Below, in pieces: positions 18,582 through 26,800 of a DNA stretch of 64,000 bases. The first letter of the stretch is position 1; each line of letters starts with the position of its first letter. The DNA lies in NCBI RefSeq assembly GCF_018882125.1, contig NZ_JACVOZ010000002.1, positions 124,001-188,000 on the forward strand, read 5' to 3'. A model generated the notes under the pieces. That model was not told the origin of the DNA. It did not search any database and worked only from the letters and a program-made list of their open reading frames with translations. Made by a program: the position numbers and the translations under genes. Origin of the DNA: Polynucleobacter sp. AP-Melu-500A-A1. GTDB taxonomy: Bacteria > Pseudomonadota > Gammaproteobacteria > Burkholderiales > Burkholderiaceae.

Positions 18582-19541
18582 CTAAGGCAACTTATCAATA
18601 GGATTTTTCTGCTTAAAAACTAGCTCGAGCACCCGTCCATTCGATTCTAGAGATCTAATGCGGCCTGGAAGCCATTCAAGATCCTTGACTAACCAAATAT
18701 CAACCTGTCTTTTATAGGGATCGCTCTCTCGTTGCATGAGTGCATAGCGCCTTACTGATGTTTTACCTAAACTAGGAACATCATCATTAATTGCCTCACC
18801 AAAACTCTTGAATTGCCACATTTCTAAAGTGTTGTAATCAACAACGGGAATTGATCTAATGCTCCCTGGCTCATCGATTTTGTCATCTCCATTTAATAGA
18901 GATGCAATTTGGAATATGAGGCTAAATCGATCTTGAGTACCTGGCATGATAGTTGGAGTAAATTCCGGTTTCTCCGAAAAGTACATCTGCCCTGCACCTT
19001 TTTCATCTCGATCAAAACGTGAGTACCGAGGGGCTCTAGTGCCACGTTGCGTCCAATATATGGATGGAGCAATACCATAAGGATCTATTGTGCCCCTCGA
19101 TTCAAAAACAAAAGGGCCAACGAAGGCATACGGGATATTAATATAAAGACGGTAGCTATTTCCTTCAACTACCCAGTCGATCTCACCTGTTTGGTATTTC
19201 TGTCCATCAACGTAAGAATCATAGTAAATAATGCCAGATTGAGGAAGTTTAAAAGCTACGCCTTTTTGATTAGAGTTGCCACCCTGCTCCCCTCTTGAGT
19301 TTGAGGAATTAGGATCATCAATTGATGTACTGTTTTGCGTTGCTAAGGGGGGTTTATTCTTTGGGGCCTTAGCCATTTGAATTTTCTTAGGCGGCTCTAC
19401 CTTTAGTTCCGTTTTAATAATGAGATCTTCAGATATCTCTGGCGCAGAAGAAAACGAGAAAAAAGGAATACCAAAAAAGATAATCAAATGGCCCAACAAA
19501 GATAGAGCCAATGCAGCCGCTATGATCCAAAGGGACTTCAT
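18582..19541 (-). CDS. DUF3108 domain protein, membrane-anchored
   Basis: 319 aa. An N-terminal anchor (about 4-26, LWIIAAALALSLLGHLIIFF) is followed by a Lys/Pro-rich linker (KVEPPKKIQMAKAPKNKPP) like those of TonB-type periplasmic spanners. The DUF3108 domain then runs to the C-terminus, with ARYSRFDRDEKGAGQMYFSE and DIWLVKDLEWLPGRIRSLES. Family members are periplasmic and of unknown function. It is convergent with the channel-like gene. The start at 19541 fits the hydrophobic anchor. Confidence 0.78.
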   Translation of the reverse strand: MKSLWIIAAALALSLLGHLIIFFGIPFFSFSSAPEISEDLIIKTELKVEPPKKIQMAKAPKNKPPLATQNSTSIDDPNSSNSRGEQGGNSNQKGVAFKLPQSGIIYYDSYVDGQKYQTGEIDWVVEGNSYRLYINIPYAFVGPFVFESRGTIDPYGIAPSIYWTQRGTRAPRYSRFDRDEKGAGQMYFSEKPEFTPTIMPGTQDRFSLIFQIASLLNGDDKIDEPGSIRSIPVVDYNTLEMWQFKSFGEAINDDVPSLGKTSVRRYALMQRESDPYKRQVDIWLVKDLEWLPGRIRSLESNGRVLELVFKQKNPIDKLP

Positions 19542-19572
19542 ATTGTGATGATACTAATAAACTGCCGAAGCT

Positions 19573-20148
19573 TTAGTCGCAGAGAGATGCCTCAAGTAAA
19601 CGGCTATTTTTAGGAAGATTAGCTGCTAAAAAATCCATTTGATCTGCCAATATATTACGGCCTTTAAGAATCATATCTTCATACAGACTCGGCTGATATG
19701 GCGTGTAGAGCAGACCCATCCCAGCAAGCTCAGGAGTTCGATTACCTTTTCGCTGATTGCATGACCGGCAAGAGATTACTAAGTTCATCCAAGTGTATTT
19801 CCCACCACGGCTATTAGGAATGATATGTTCCGCTTCGGCTTGACTTTCATGAATGGAGTCGCCGCAGTATGCGCAAAGTCCACGATCCCGTTTGAAAAGT
19901 TTGTGCTTAGTGATAGCCGGCACAACATCGAAAAGATTTATCTTTGCGGTGCCTTTGATGGCGATGATGGAATGCAATTCAATCACGGACTGAATACCGC
20001 TAGATCTTGAAATACCTCCCCGCATTTTAAAAATGGGGTCACCTAAAGTCCAAAGCACACTACTATCAGCGTAGTGCTTAGTAGCTTCTTCTGCATTAAC
20101 CCAACCCTGGGGTATTCCACCAGCGTCTAACTTTAAGATACTCAGCAC
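19573..20148 (-). CDS. HNH endonuclease
   Basis: 191-aa protein with a C-terminal-half HNH nuclease module: paired cysteines in GLCAYCGDS and SCRSCNQRKGNRTP bind a structural zinc, and AEHIIPNSRGGKYTWMNLV carries the catalytic His. The N-terminal part (VNAEEATKHYADSSVLWTLG) resembles the common chromosomal HNH family found as a single gene in many proteobacteria. Those are not linked to a restriction system, and nothing here suggests one. Cleavage target unknown. Confidence 0.88.
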   Translation of the reverse strand: MLSILKLDAGGIPQGWVNAEEATKHYADSSVLWTLGDPIFKMRGGISRSSGIQSVIELHSIIAIKGTAKINLFDVVPAITKHKLFKRDRGLCAYCGDSIHESQAEAEHIIPNSRGGKYTWMNLVISCRSCNQRKGNRTPELAGMGLLYTPYQPSLYEDMILKGRNILADQMDFLAANLPKNSRLLEASLCD

Positions 20149-20229
20149 AAACTCTCCCTTCTCAATCTACCTTATAAGGTTGCGATTGTTTTAATCATCT
20201 TACAGAACTTATACCCTTCAATCAATCGA

Positions 20230-20817
20230 CTATTCAAATATAAATTTTAGGACTGCAGGAAGGTGTTCGGAGTAATCAGAAATGCCATGATCCCCGCCCT
20301 CAAGTATCAGTTGCTTTGCGCCAGGATAAAAGGTTGACATCTCTCGCCAATCGAGCAATTCATCTCCTTTTGCCGCAATCAAAAAGTATCGGCTTGGCTT
20401 AGATATGCCCTCAACTTGTAGGGCTTTTAGCTCGTCAATATATTCAGGACGAAAATCAAAAGGCTCGTCACTGTCGTAGGCAGTCAGCATTCCTACATGT
20501 GGCGCCAGTTCACGGGCTGCACGTACGGCAGGATTAAGAGCAACCGCTTTACACCCATATTTTTCAGCCAAATAATTGGCATAAAAACCCCCAAGCGATG
20601 ATCCAACCACAACAACTCTATCTGCATTAGATTCTTCTATATGTTTGGTAACTAGAGCCATGCTATCTTTAGGAGAGGCTAGTAATTGTGGGCAATACCA
20701 TTCGATAGGATTATTTGGGTTGGAGATGGCCTTAACAGCAGCACCTGTCATAACAGCCTTACTCGATCTTGGCGAGGATCTAAAACCATGCAAATAGACA
20801 AAGAGAGTAGATCCCAT
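20230..20817 (-). CDS. YqiA/YcfP-type alpha/beta hydrolase (esterase)
   Basis: 195-aa alpha/beta hydrolase of the UPF0227/YqiA esterase family. It opens with LFVYLHGFRSSPRSSKA (HG oxyanion region), has the nucleophile elbow VVGSSLGGFYANYLAE (Ser about 73), the acid in LIAAKGDELLDWRE and the His in EGGDHGISDYSEH. No signal peptide, so cytoplasmic. It lies 33 bp downstream of the hydroxypyruvate isomerase gene on the same strand. Substrate unknown, short-chain acyl esters likely. Confidence 0.83.
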   Translation of the reverse strand: MGSTLFVYLHGFRSSPRSSKAVMTGAAVKAISNPNNPIEWYCPQLLASPKDSMALVTKHIEESNADRVVVVGSSLGGFYANYLAEKYGCKAVALNPAVRAARELAPHVGMLTAYDSDEPFDFRPEYIDELKALQVEGISKPSRYFLIAAKGDELLDWREMSTFYPGAKQLILEGGDHGISDYSEHLPAVLKFIFE

Positions 20818-20850
20818 ATAAATACTTACCTTTCTTTTCCTAGTTGTTAA

Positions 20851-21624
20851 TTAGTATGTAGAAATCCACCCCAAACCTGCCTCAGTATTGGTAGCGGGTT
20901 TGTATTCGCAGCCTACCCAGCCCTCATAGCCAAGATCATCTAGTAATTTAAAGAGGTATGCGTAGTTAATTTCACCAGTCCCCGGCTCATTCCTTCCAGG
21001 ATTATCAGCTAGTTGAATATGAGCAATCTTGGCTAGATTGTTTTCGATAGTTTTCGAAAGCTCGCCTTCCATCCGTTGCGCATGATAGATATCGTACTGA
21101 ATAAAAAGATTATCTGAATCTACGTCACTCAGGATTTGAATTGCATGCTGAGTTTTTGATAAAAAGAAGCCTGGAATATCAAAGGTATTGATTGGCTCAA
21201 TTAAAAGCCTAATGTTGACCTTCTTGAGCTCATCGGCCGCAAATTTTAAGTTTGCAACAAAGGTGTCATGCAGTAATTTAGGATCGATTTCGCTTGGAGC
21301 TTTTCCCGCTAAACAGTTAATCTGTTTAACGCCCAGTGCCGTAGCGTATTCAATCGCCTTTTTTACCCCTTCCCGAAATTCCTCGATACGATCAGGTAAG
21401 CACGCAACACCACGTTCACCCGCATCCCAATCTCCTGCAGGCAAATTATGTAAAACCAATTTCAATTGATTTTGATCCAATTCACGCTTAATATCGGCAG
21501 CAGAATAAGCATAAGGAAAAAGAAACTCGACCCCTTTAAAACCGGAATCAGCAGCTTTTTTAAATCGCTCCATAAATGGAACTTCATTGAAAAGCATTGT
21601 CAGATTGGCGGCAAACTGAGTCAT
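20851..21624 (-). CDS. hyi: Hydroxypyruvate isomerase
   Basis: TIM-barrel isomerase converting hydroxypyruvate and tartronate semialdehyde in the glyoxylate/glycerate branch. The family start FAANLTMLFNEVPFMERF, LHNLPAGDWDAGERGVACLP, LLIEPINTFDIPGFFL with the metal-binding Glu, QYDIYHAQRMEGE and VGCEYKPATNTEAGLGW match Hyi closely; 257 aa is normal. Related enzymes such as OtnI share this fold, so substrate could differ. No glyoxylate carboligase gene is in the window. Confidence 0.88.
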   Translation of the reverse strand: MTQFAANLTMLFNEVPFMERFKKAADSGFKGVEFLFPYAYSAADIKRELDQNQLKLVLHNLPAGDWDAGERGVACLPDRIEEFREGVKKAIEYATALGVKQINCLAGKAPSEIDPKLLHDTFVANLKFAADELKKVNIRLLIEPINTFDIPGFFLSKTQHAIQILSDVDSDNLFIQYDIYHAQRMEGELSKTIENNLAKIAHIQLADNPGRNEPGTGEINYAYLFKLLDDLGYEGWVGCEYKPATNTEAGLGWISTY

Positions 21625-21774
21625 TTAATTCCCCTTTTTATCTATTAATTCCAATCATTCGATCTTAACAAAAATGAGCGTTTAGCATTAGATGGCCCTT
21701 AATTAAGTAAAACCATGAACTTTGATAAAAATAAGCTAATATTTGACATAGAAGTTTTAATTACAAAGGAAATA

Positions 21775-22383
21775 ATGAATATCAAACTTACCCCTATCGC
21801 AGTCATTCTTGCGGCTATGCTTACTAGCGCGTCTTTAATGGCTCAAACTAAGCCAACAGATACAAGCGGCACTAAACCTATGGTAATTGATGCAGCGGTT
21901 ACTGATAATCGCTACAAACTATATGAGGGTGAAGTGCTTAAAGTGGATGCTAAAACACGTACCATCACCTTTAAAAATAAAGAGGGTGAATCTAAGTTTG
22001 TTGCGGGGCCTGAAATCACTAATTTTGCTCAAATTAAAAAAGGCGATTTAGTGAATGTGTCCTATGAAACAGCTGTAGCTATTGAATTAATTAAAACTAA
22101 GAGCACTGGAGTCCGTAGCAAGGTCGAAACAAATACTGTTACGAATTCCAAGGCCAATGAAAAGCCAGCGGAAGTCATTGCAAATACGACCACCATCATT
22201 GCAGATATAGTTGGTGTAGACCGTGAAAAGAAATTGGTTTCTGTTAAAGGTCCGAGCAGCAATATCACAACTGTCACTGTTAAGAACCCTGCCCTATTGG
22301 CAGATGTTGCCGTTGGCGAACAGGTGAAAGTAGTTTACTTTGATGCGATGGCTGCATCTATAACAACTCCTAAGAAAAAATAA
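21775..22383 (+). CDS. Exported protein with duplicated beta-rich domain
   Basis: 202 aa with a signal peptide (about 1-23, PIAVILAAMLTSASLMAQ). Two similar segments follow: GEVLKVDAKTRTITFKNKEG... ending KKGDLVNVSYETAVAIEL, and ADIVGVDREKKLVSVKGPSS... ending AVGEQVKVVYFDAMAASI. They share the order of strands, suggesting an internal duplication of an OB-like or CusF-like fold. The start at 21775 has AAGGAA before it; an upstream in-frame ATG at 21715 would bury the signal peptide. Function unknown. A strong terminator follows. Confidence 0.72.
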   Translation: MNIKLTPIAVILAAMLTSASLMAQTKPTDTSGTKPMVIDAAVTDNRYKLYEGEVLKVDAKTRTITFKNKEGESKFVAGPEITNFAQIKKGDLVNVSYETAVAIELIKTKSTGVRSKVETNTVTNSKANEKPAEVIANTTTIIADIVGVDREKKLVSVKGPSSNITTVTVKNPALLADVAVGEQVKVVYFDAMAASITTPKKK

Positions 22384-22412
22384 TCTTCAAGTAGTAAGTC
22401 TTCATTAGTAAT

Positions 22413-22442
22413 AAAGCCCCGTCATTGGGGCTTTATTTTTTT
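22413..22442 (+). terminator. Rho-independent terminator
   Basis: Perfect 8-bp GC-rich stem (AAAGCCCC at 22413-22420, GGGGCTTT at 22427-22434) with a 6-nt loop and a following T run to 22442. It closes the transcript of the exported two-domain protein. Confidence 0.85.
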
Positions 22443-22469
22443 GCGGACATAGCTTGTCGAGATGATGTA

Positions 22470-22694
22470 TTATCCTAACTTTTCTATATCCTTAGTCAGA
22501 ATTCTTCTGATAATTCGGATCGTCACTTCTGGATGCAATCCTATGAGACGCTCTTGAATTAAAGTCGATCTTCTTGTTAATGAGTCAATATGCTCACCGA
22601 CGTGACGATTCGCCTCTAATACATCCTCTAATAGAGTAGTTTCAGCATACCGGCTGCTTTGTTTACTTTGATTTTTTTTGACACTTCCCGACAT
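22470..22694 (-). CDS. Small hypothetical protein, 74 aa
   Basis: Charged, probably helical protein with SSRYAETTLLEDVLEANRHV in its N-terminal half and a basic C-terminus (VTIRIIRRILTKDIEKLG). No family recognised. Its importance is positional: the first 28 codons recur, diverged and truncated, at 28794-28895 in the same orientation, so copies lie on both sides of the lipid-gene block. The second copy makes it likely that this is a genuine gene family. No clear Shine-Dalgarno before ATG 22694. Confidence 0.55.
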   Translation of the reverse strand: MSGSVKKNQSKQSSRYAETTLLEDVLEANRHVGEHIDSLTRRSTLIQERLIGLHPEVTIRIIRRILTKDIEKLG

Positions 22695-22815
22695 TAGAAC
22701 TCAACGCCTTGTTCATTGAATAATTATAGGAAAGAATATACACTTAAAATATTTACTAAATTTATAATTTGAACCTAATCTTTAATTACAACTTTAATCA
22801 AAATCCATTACTTCA

Positions 22816-23181
22816 GTGACTAAATATATACTTATGTTGCAGATTAGTATTTCAGCTCTTTACTATATGTCTGCGCCTTTCTCGCTAAACTTTTTTATCT
22901 ATTTGTTTTGGGGTATCAATTTTATTTCTGCAGTCTATCTATTAGTCAATTCAAATAAATTAGCTATCCCCTTAATTAATCCCCTAAAAAGGGTGAGATT
23001 AATTTTTACAGCCACCCTTATTTTGCTGGAACTGGTGATTAATTTAAATTCAAATTCTTATGCAGCAGATAATTTTCACGGTTTAGTGAGTGATTCGGAG
23101 GTATTGGTTACGGGCATCACTTTAGGTATTCTTTGGTTTTATAGCATTACAGTGCCAGTGACAAAGAAGATAAAAAGTTAA
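22816..23181 (+). CDS. Small hypothetical membrane protein
   Basis: 121-aa protein with about four hydrophobic helices (around 5-25, 27-43, 57-77 and 97-114) and a basic tail. Start is either GTG 22816 or ATG 22834 and neither has a good ribosome site. No family recognised. It overlaps the 3' end of the ketoacyl synthase gene by 4 bp in convergent orientation, and the upstream 120 bp is very AT-rich. As part of the accessory block it may belong to the lipid cassette, but nothing in the sequence shows that. Confidence 0.5.
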   Translation: MTKYILMLQISISALYYMSAPFSLNFFIYLFWGINFISAVYLLVNSNKLAIPLINPLKRVRLIFTATLILLELVINLNSNSYAADNFHGLVSDSEVLVTGITLGILWFYSITVPVTKKIKS

Positions 23182-24434
23182 TTCACATCCCTAGCTAATA
23201 GCAAGGAAACATTGGATCCGCCAAATGCGAATGAATTACTCATTGCATATGGAATGGGTATTTCAATTGAACGTAATGGTAAATAATTTAAATCGCATTC
23301 AGGATCGTTAATTTCTAAAAATGCTGTACCGGGTGCAATATTATTTTGCATCGCCTGTATAGTAATTAGTAGCTCTAACGCTCCAGCAGCACCAAGGGTA
23401 TGTCCATGAACAGCTTTAGTCGAGCTTATGGCTAGTTTTTTTGCCTGATCTAGCCCAAAGGTATTCTTAATAGAAATGGTTTCAGCAATATCCCCAGCTT
23501 GGGTCGCAGTTCCATGGGCGTTTATGTAAACTACCTTTTCAGCACTTAAGCCCGCATCCTTTATAGCCAATTGCATTGCTTTTGATTGTCCCAAAGGATC
23601 AGGCTTTGTGATGTGTAAGGAGTCTGATGTAGCTCCATATCCAATAATTTCAGCAAGTATTATTGCGCCCCTTTTTTTTGCGCTCGATAAAGACTCGAGG
23701 ATGATTGCTGCAGCTCCTTCACCTAATACAAATCCACTGCGATTTTTTGAAAATGGCTTACATGAATGCGCAATATTTTCAGAGTCTGGAATAGCAAGTG
23801 TTTTTAAGGCCTCCCAAGACTTAATAGAAGCAGCAGTTAAGAGGCTTTCTGCCCCACCTGCAATTGCACGATCACAATAACCATGTTTAATACTTCTATA
23901 CGCCTCTCCAATTGCATGAGCAGAGGAAGCACAAGCCGTGGAATAAGTAATTGAGGGGCCTTTAAAAGCGGTATTTAAAGAAATAAGAGCTGTGGCACCA
24001 TTAGCCATTACGCCAATGACTGTAAAAGGCCTAACTCGATCCTTACCATGGATATAAATAGTATCGTATGCATTTTCTACGGTATTGGCTCCGCCAAAAC
24101 CCGTTCCCCAAAATATCCCACTTCGATTTAGCTTTTCTACTCCCAAATCTTTTAAGCCTGAGTGTTCAAGCGCCTCTTTTGCAGCTACCCAAGATATGTG
24201 CGCAACGCGATCGTACATACCTAGCGTAGAGGAATCGAAATAATTTGTTATGTCAGCTGGAACTAGCCCTGCACAGCTTAAATTAACTGGAATAGAAAAA
24301 GAATTAGAAAAACTTGTGATGCCAGAATTACAAAGGGAAGCTTTTTGGAATTGAATATCTGAGCCAAGTCCAAGACAAGATACTGCGCCCAATCCGGTGA
24401 TAACTACCCTTCCTAAATCAGAGTCTCGACCCAT
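23178..24434 (-). CDS. Beta-ketoacyl-ACP synthase (FabF/KAS II-like)
   Basis: Condensing enzyme of 418 aa that extends acyl chains on an acyl carrier protein. The complete catalytic set is present: Cys168 in STACASSAHA, His307 in NAHGTATQAGD, Lys340 and His345 in SSTKAVHGHTLGAAGALE. The usual FabF Thr two residues before the last His is His here (HGH). It starts one base after the stop of the adjacent ACP gene and forms a minus-strand operon with it, unlike the primary fabF, which normally sits in the fab cluster. I infer a second, specialised acyl-chain pathway. Product unknown. Confidence 0.87.
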   Translation of the reverse strand: MGRDSDLGRVVITGLGAVSCLGLGSDIQFQKASLCNSGITSFSNSFSIPVNLSCAGLVPADITNYFDSSTLGMYDRVAHISWVAAKEALEHSGLKDLGVEKLNRSGIFWGTGFGGANTVENAYDTIYIHGKDRVRPFTVIGVMANGATALISLNTAFKGPSITYSTACASSAHAIGEAYRSIKHGYCDRAIAGGAESLLTAASIKSWEALKTLAIPDSENIAHSCKPFSKNRSGFVLGEGAAAIILESLSSAKKRGAIILAEIIGYGATSDSLHITKPDPLGQSKAMQLAIKDAGLSAEKVVYINAHGTATQAGDIAETISIKNTFGLDQAKKLAISSTKAVHGHTLGAAGALELLITIQAMQNNIAPGTAFLEINDPECDLNYLPLRSIEIPIPYAMSNSFAFGGSNVSLLLARDVN

Positions 24435-24435
24435 T

Positions 24436-24663
24436 TTATTTTGCTGAATCGATCAAATCAGCTACATCTTGCAATGTGACGACTTTAAAATCTTCATTTG
24501 GAAGCCGCACTTCAAAATGATCCTCCAGGTCGAATAATAATTCGATTTTTCCAAGCGAATCAACGCCTAAAGATTCCAAAGATGTTTCGGGTCCAATTTC
24601 ATCTATATTTTTATCGAATCGCTCAGCGACTTGCTGAAGCAGGACATTCATAGTGTTTGACAT
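24436..24663 (-). CDS. Acyl carrier protein
   Basis: 75-aa ACP. The phosphopantetheine site is Ser36 in LGVDSLGKIELLFDLEDHF, a standard DSL motif within the acidic helix-2 region. Overall four-helix pattern and length match type II ACPs. It overlaps the preceding DUF4118-like gene's stop by one base (TAATG) and the ketoacyl synthase follows immediately, so it is almost certainly that enzyme's dedicated carrier rather than the housekeeping AcpP. Confidence 0.9.
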   Translation of the reverse strand: MSNTMNVLLQQVAERFDKNIDEIGPETSLESLGVDSLGKIELLFDLEDHFEVRLPNEDFKVVTLQDVADLIDSAK

Positions 24664-25112
24664 TATTTTTCTTTTTTTAGGACATTCATGAGGTCATTAT
24701 CACGGTGCAATAAAATTAAATAACGTGATTCTGAAACAAACAAGAGTAGTTTTGTTTTATACCGCTCACGCTGTAAGTATTCAATTAAAACAATACAAGT
24801 AAAACCTAACAAAAAATTTAATAGCCAAACTTGAAAATCATGGTAACTGAAGATAAATTTTCCAAAGGGTGGGACAAACCAAAAATTAGCGTACAAAGTA
24901 CCCATGATAATGAATACTAAAGCCGGCCAAAAGCCAAAATAGAAGGCTCCAAATATACCCACTAAGTAATAAAACTTGTATGGATTTTCAGAGTAAAAAC
25001 TCTCTCCTGTCATATGCAGAAAAACTGAGAGCAAAGTAAAGCTGATTAGGATGTAGGTAGAGATGGCCCAAATGGGGTATTGACACCATTTTTTTGCATT
25101 TTTTAGGTTCAT
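24663..25112 (-). CDS. DUF4118-like membrane protein
   Basis: 149-aa membrane protein with four helices (about 12-34, 46-64, 65-78 and 92-112). The core GFWPALVFIIMGTLYANFWF then VPPFGKFIFSYHDFQVWLLN resembles the DUF4118 membrane domain of KdpD-type sensor kinases, but no kinase follows; the protein stops soon after the last helix with SESRYLILLHRDNDLMN. It could be an independent membrane-sensing or scaffold protein, or the remnant of a sensor. It is the first gene of the ACP-ketoacyl synthase operon. Confidence 0.65.
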   Translation of the reverse strand: MNLKNAKKWCQYPIWAISTYILISFTLLSVFLHMTGESFYSENPYKFYYLVGIFGAFYFGFWPALVFIIMGTLYANFWFVPPFGKFIFSYHDFQVWLLNFLLGFTCIVLIEYLQRERYKTKLLLFVSESRYLILLHRDNDLMNVLKKEK

Positions 25113-25147
25113 TTTGATTTTACTGTCATAAGGCCTAAAATATCTCT

Positions 25148-26029
25148 ATGAATAGTATGCAGCCTCCTCGGATAGACTCGCCCATTATTGTACTATTTCA
25201 TGGGCTTTCCTCGTCTCCAATCGAATTGTCCTATCTAGGAGACATTTTGCGCAAGAATGGGTTTCGGGTGGAAACCCCCGCTTTAAAGGGTTATGGATTT
25301 GGTGATCACGCTGGCAACTGGAATGAGTGGCTTGCTGAGGCCTGCGCTTTTGTCCAGCAATTACAAAAGACTGAATCTGCCCCAATATCTGTTGGTGGAA
25401 TTTCACTTGGGGCAACTTTGGCACTAGGAGTTGCCTCAACCCTGGATGGAATTAATGCAATCGTATGTCTTTCTACTACATTAAATTACAACGGCTGGGC
25501 TAGTCCTTGGTATCGCATATTCACTCGAGCGGGCATTTGGCTCGGCTTGGGCAAACGATTTAAATATAAAGAACGTGATCCATTTGGTATCAAAAATATC
25601 CAGATTCGAGCCCATATCAAGAAAGCTATGTTGAACTACGATATTTCTGAAGTGGGCGGTTCGTATATGACACTAAACCATATCTATCAAGCAGATAAAT
25701 TATGCTTTAACGTGAAAAAGAACCTACCGAATGTAAATGCTCCTTTGCTAGCGATTCATGCAGTCGATGATGAAATTGCCCATCCAAATAATATCGACCT
25801 TTTAGTAAAGTCAGTGAGTTCGGAAATAAAAAGAGTAATTTATCTTGGTAATAGCTATCACATGATCACCGTTGATAATGAACGTGAAACAGTTGCTTAT
25901 GAAACAGCCAATTTTTTTAAAGAAATGCACGATAGCTCAGTCATTGCAAATATCAAAAATAAAATAATTTCTCCTGAATTACAGCGTTTTCTAAGATCTG
26001 AAAAGACGCACCGAGAACTCAATAATTAA
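25148..26029 (+). CDS. Alpha/beta hydrolase (carboxylesterase/lipase type)
   Basis: 293-aa serine hydrolase resembling Est30 carboxylesterases and monoacylglycerol lipases. HGLSSSPIEL (18-27) forms the oxyanion region, GGISLGAT places the nucleophile at Ser86, Asp207/208 lies in HAVDDEIAHP and His238 in NSYHMITVD, so the triad is complete. No signal peptide. It is transcribed away from the DUF4118-ACP-ketoacyl synthase operon across only 35 bp, suggesting shared control. In this setting it could release or transfer the acyl product; that is inference. Confidence 0.83.
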   Translation: MNSMQPPRIDSPIIVLFHGLSSSPIELSYLGDILRKNGFRVETPALKGYGFGDHAGNWNEWLAEACAFVQQLQKTESAPISVGGISLGATLALGVASTLDGINAIVCLSTTLNYNGWASPWYRIFTRAGIWLGLGKRFKYKERDPFGIKNIQIRAHIKKAMLNYDISEVGGSYMTLNHIYQADKLCFNVKKNLPNVNAPLLAIHAVDDEIAHPNNIDLLVKSVSSEIKRVIYLGNSYHMITVDNERETVAYETANFFKEMHDSSVIANIKNKIISPELQRFLRSEKTHRELNN

Positions 26030-26046
26030 CTTAAGAAAATTGACTT

Positions 26047-26784
26047 GTGTTAATTTCTGAGATTTCTATCTATTTTAGTATTGCTATTGCTGGTATTTTT
26101 ATTGGAATGGAAAAGATTCGCCCTTTATATCCATATAGCTCAGATAGATCATGGCTTCTTAGGCTTCTTATCTTTGGCGGCCTTGGTGTATTTCTTACAA
26201 CGGTAATTGGTATTTATTTGGTTCCGCATTTAGGGCGCATCGCACTTTTCCCCGCTTTAACTCGCTTATTTTTGAATACTCCGGACTGGCTTAATGGCCT
26301 GATTGCTTATGTTTGTATTAGCTTTTTTGTTTATTGGTGGCACCGTTTGCGTCATCATAACAATCTTGTTTGGAGAATTTTTCATCAGATACATCACAGC
26401 ACTCATCGCATAGAAGCCTTAACAGCCATATATGCGCACCCGAGTGATTTTCTAGCAAACGCCTTCATTATTAATGTTGTTTCCTATTCTCTTTTAGGCT
26501 TAGATGTTGAGTCCGCAGCATGGGCATCTCTTTGGGTTGGCATCTTCGAATTCTGGGAGCACACTAATACACCAACACCCCACTGGCTAGGCTACATCAT
26601 CGTTAGACCTGAAATGCATCGTATTCATCATGAGCGGGATCGTCATACTAATAATTATGGTTTACCAATATGGGATATCCTTTTTAGAACTTATGAGAAT
26701 TCATCACGTAAAGTAGAGTGTGGATTTGATCTCGAAGCAGAGAGCAAAGTAAAGCTGATGTTATCTTGCCGTGATATTAGCTGA
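26047..26784 (+). CDS. Fatty acid hydroxylase/sterol desaturase superfamily protein
   Basis: 245-aa integral membrane di-iron oxygenase. All three histidine boxes are present: HRLRH (99-103), HQIHH (113-117) and HRIHH (191-195), with helices before and between them. The superfamily hydroxylates or desaturates membrane lipids, sterols or carotenoids. The start is GTG 26047; the next ATG would remove the first helix. It lies 17 bp after the hydrolase on the same strand. The precise substrate is unknown. Confidence 0.87.
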   Translation: MLISEISIYFSIAIAGIFIGMEKIRPLYPYSSDRSWLLRLLIFGGLGVFLTTVIGIYLVPHLGRIALFPALTRLFLNTPDWLNGLIAYVCISFFVYWWHRLRHHNNLVWRIFHQIHHSTHRIEALTAIYAHPSDFLANAFIINVVSYSLLGLDVESAAWASLWVGIFEFWEHTNTPTPHWLGYIIVRPEMHRIHHERDRHTNNYGLPIWDILFRTYENSSRKVECGFDLEAESKVKLMLSCRDIS

Positions 26785-26800
26785 ACGATTTCTATTCTTA

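Noticed and set aside
19573-20148. Restriction or anti-phage role for the HNH nuclease
   Set aside because: No methyltransferase, specificity or defence gene nearby; the protein looks like the common solitary chromosomal type.
22436-22470. Possible attachment-site copy of the tRNA-Asp 3' end at the left edge of the lipid cassette
   Set aside because: Only a short partial match (GCGGAC) to the tRNA 3' end; far too short to call a tRNA-derived direct repeat.
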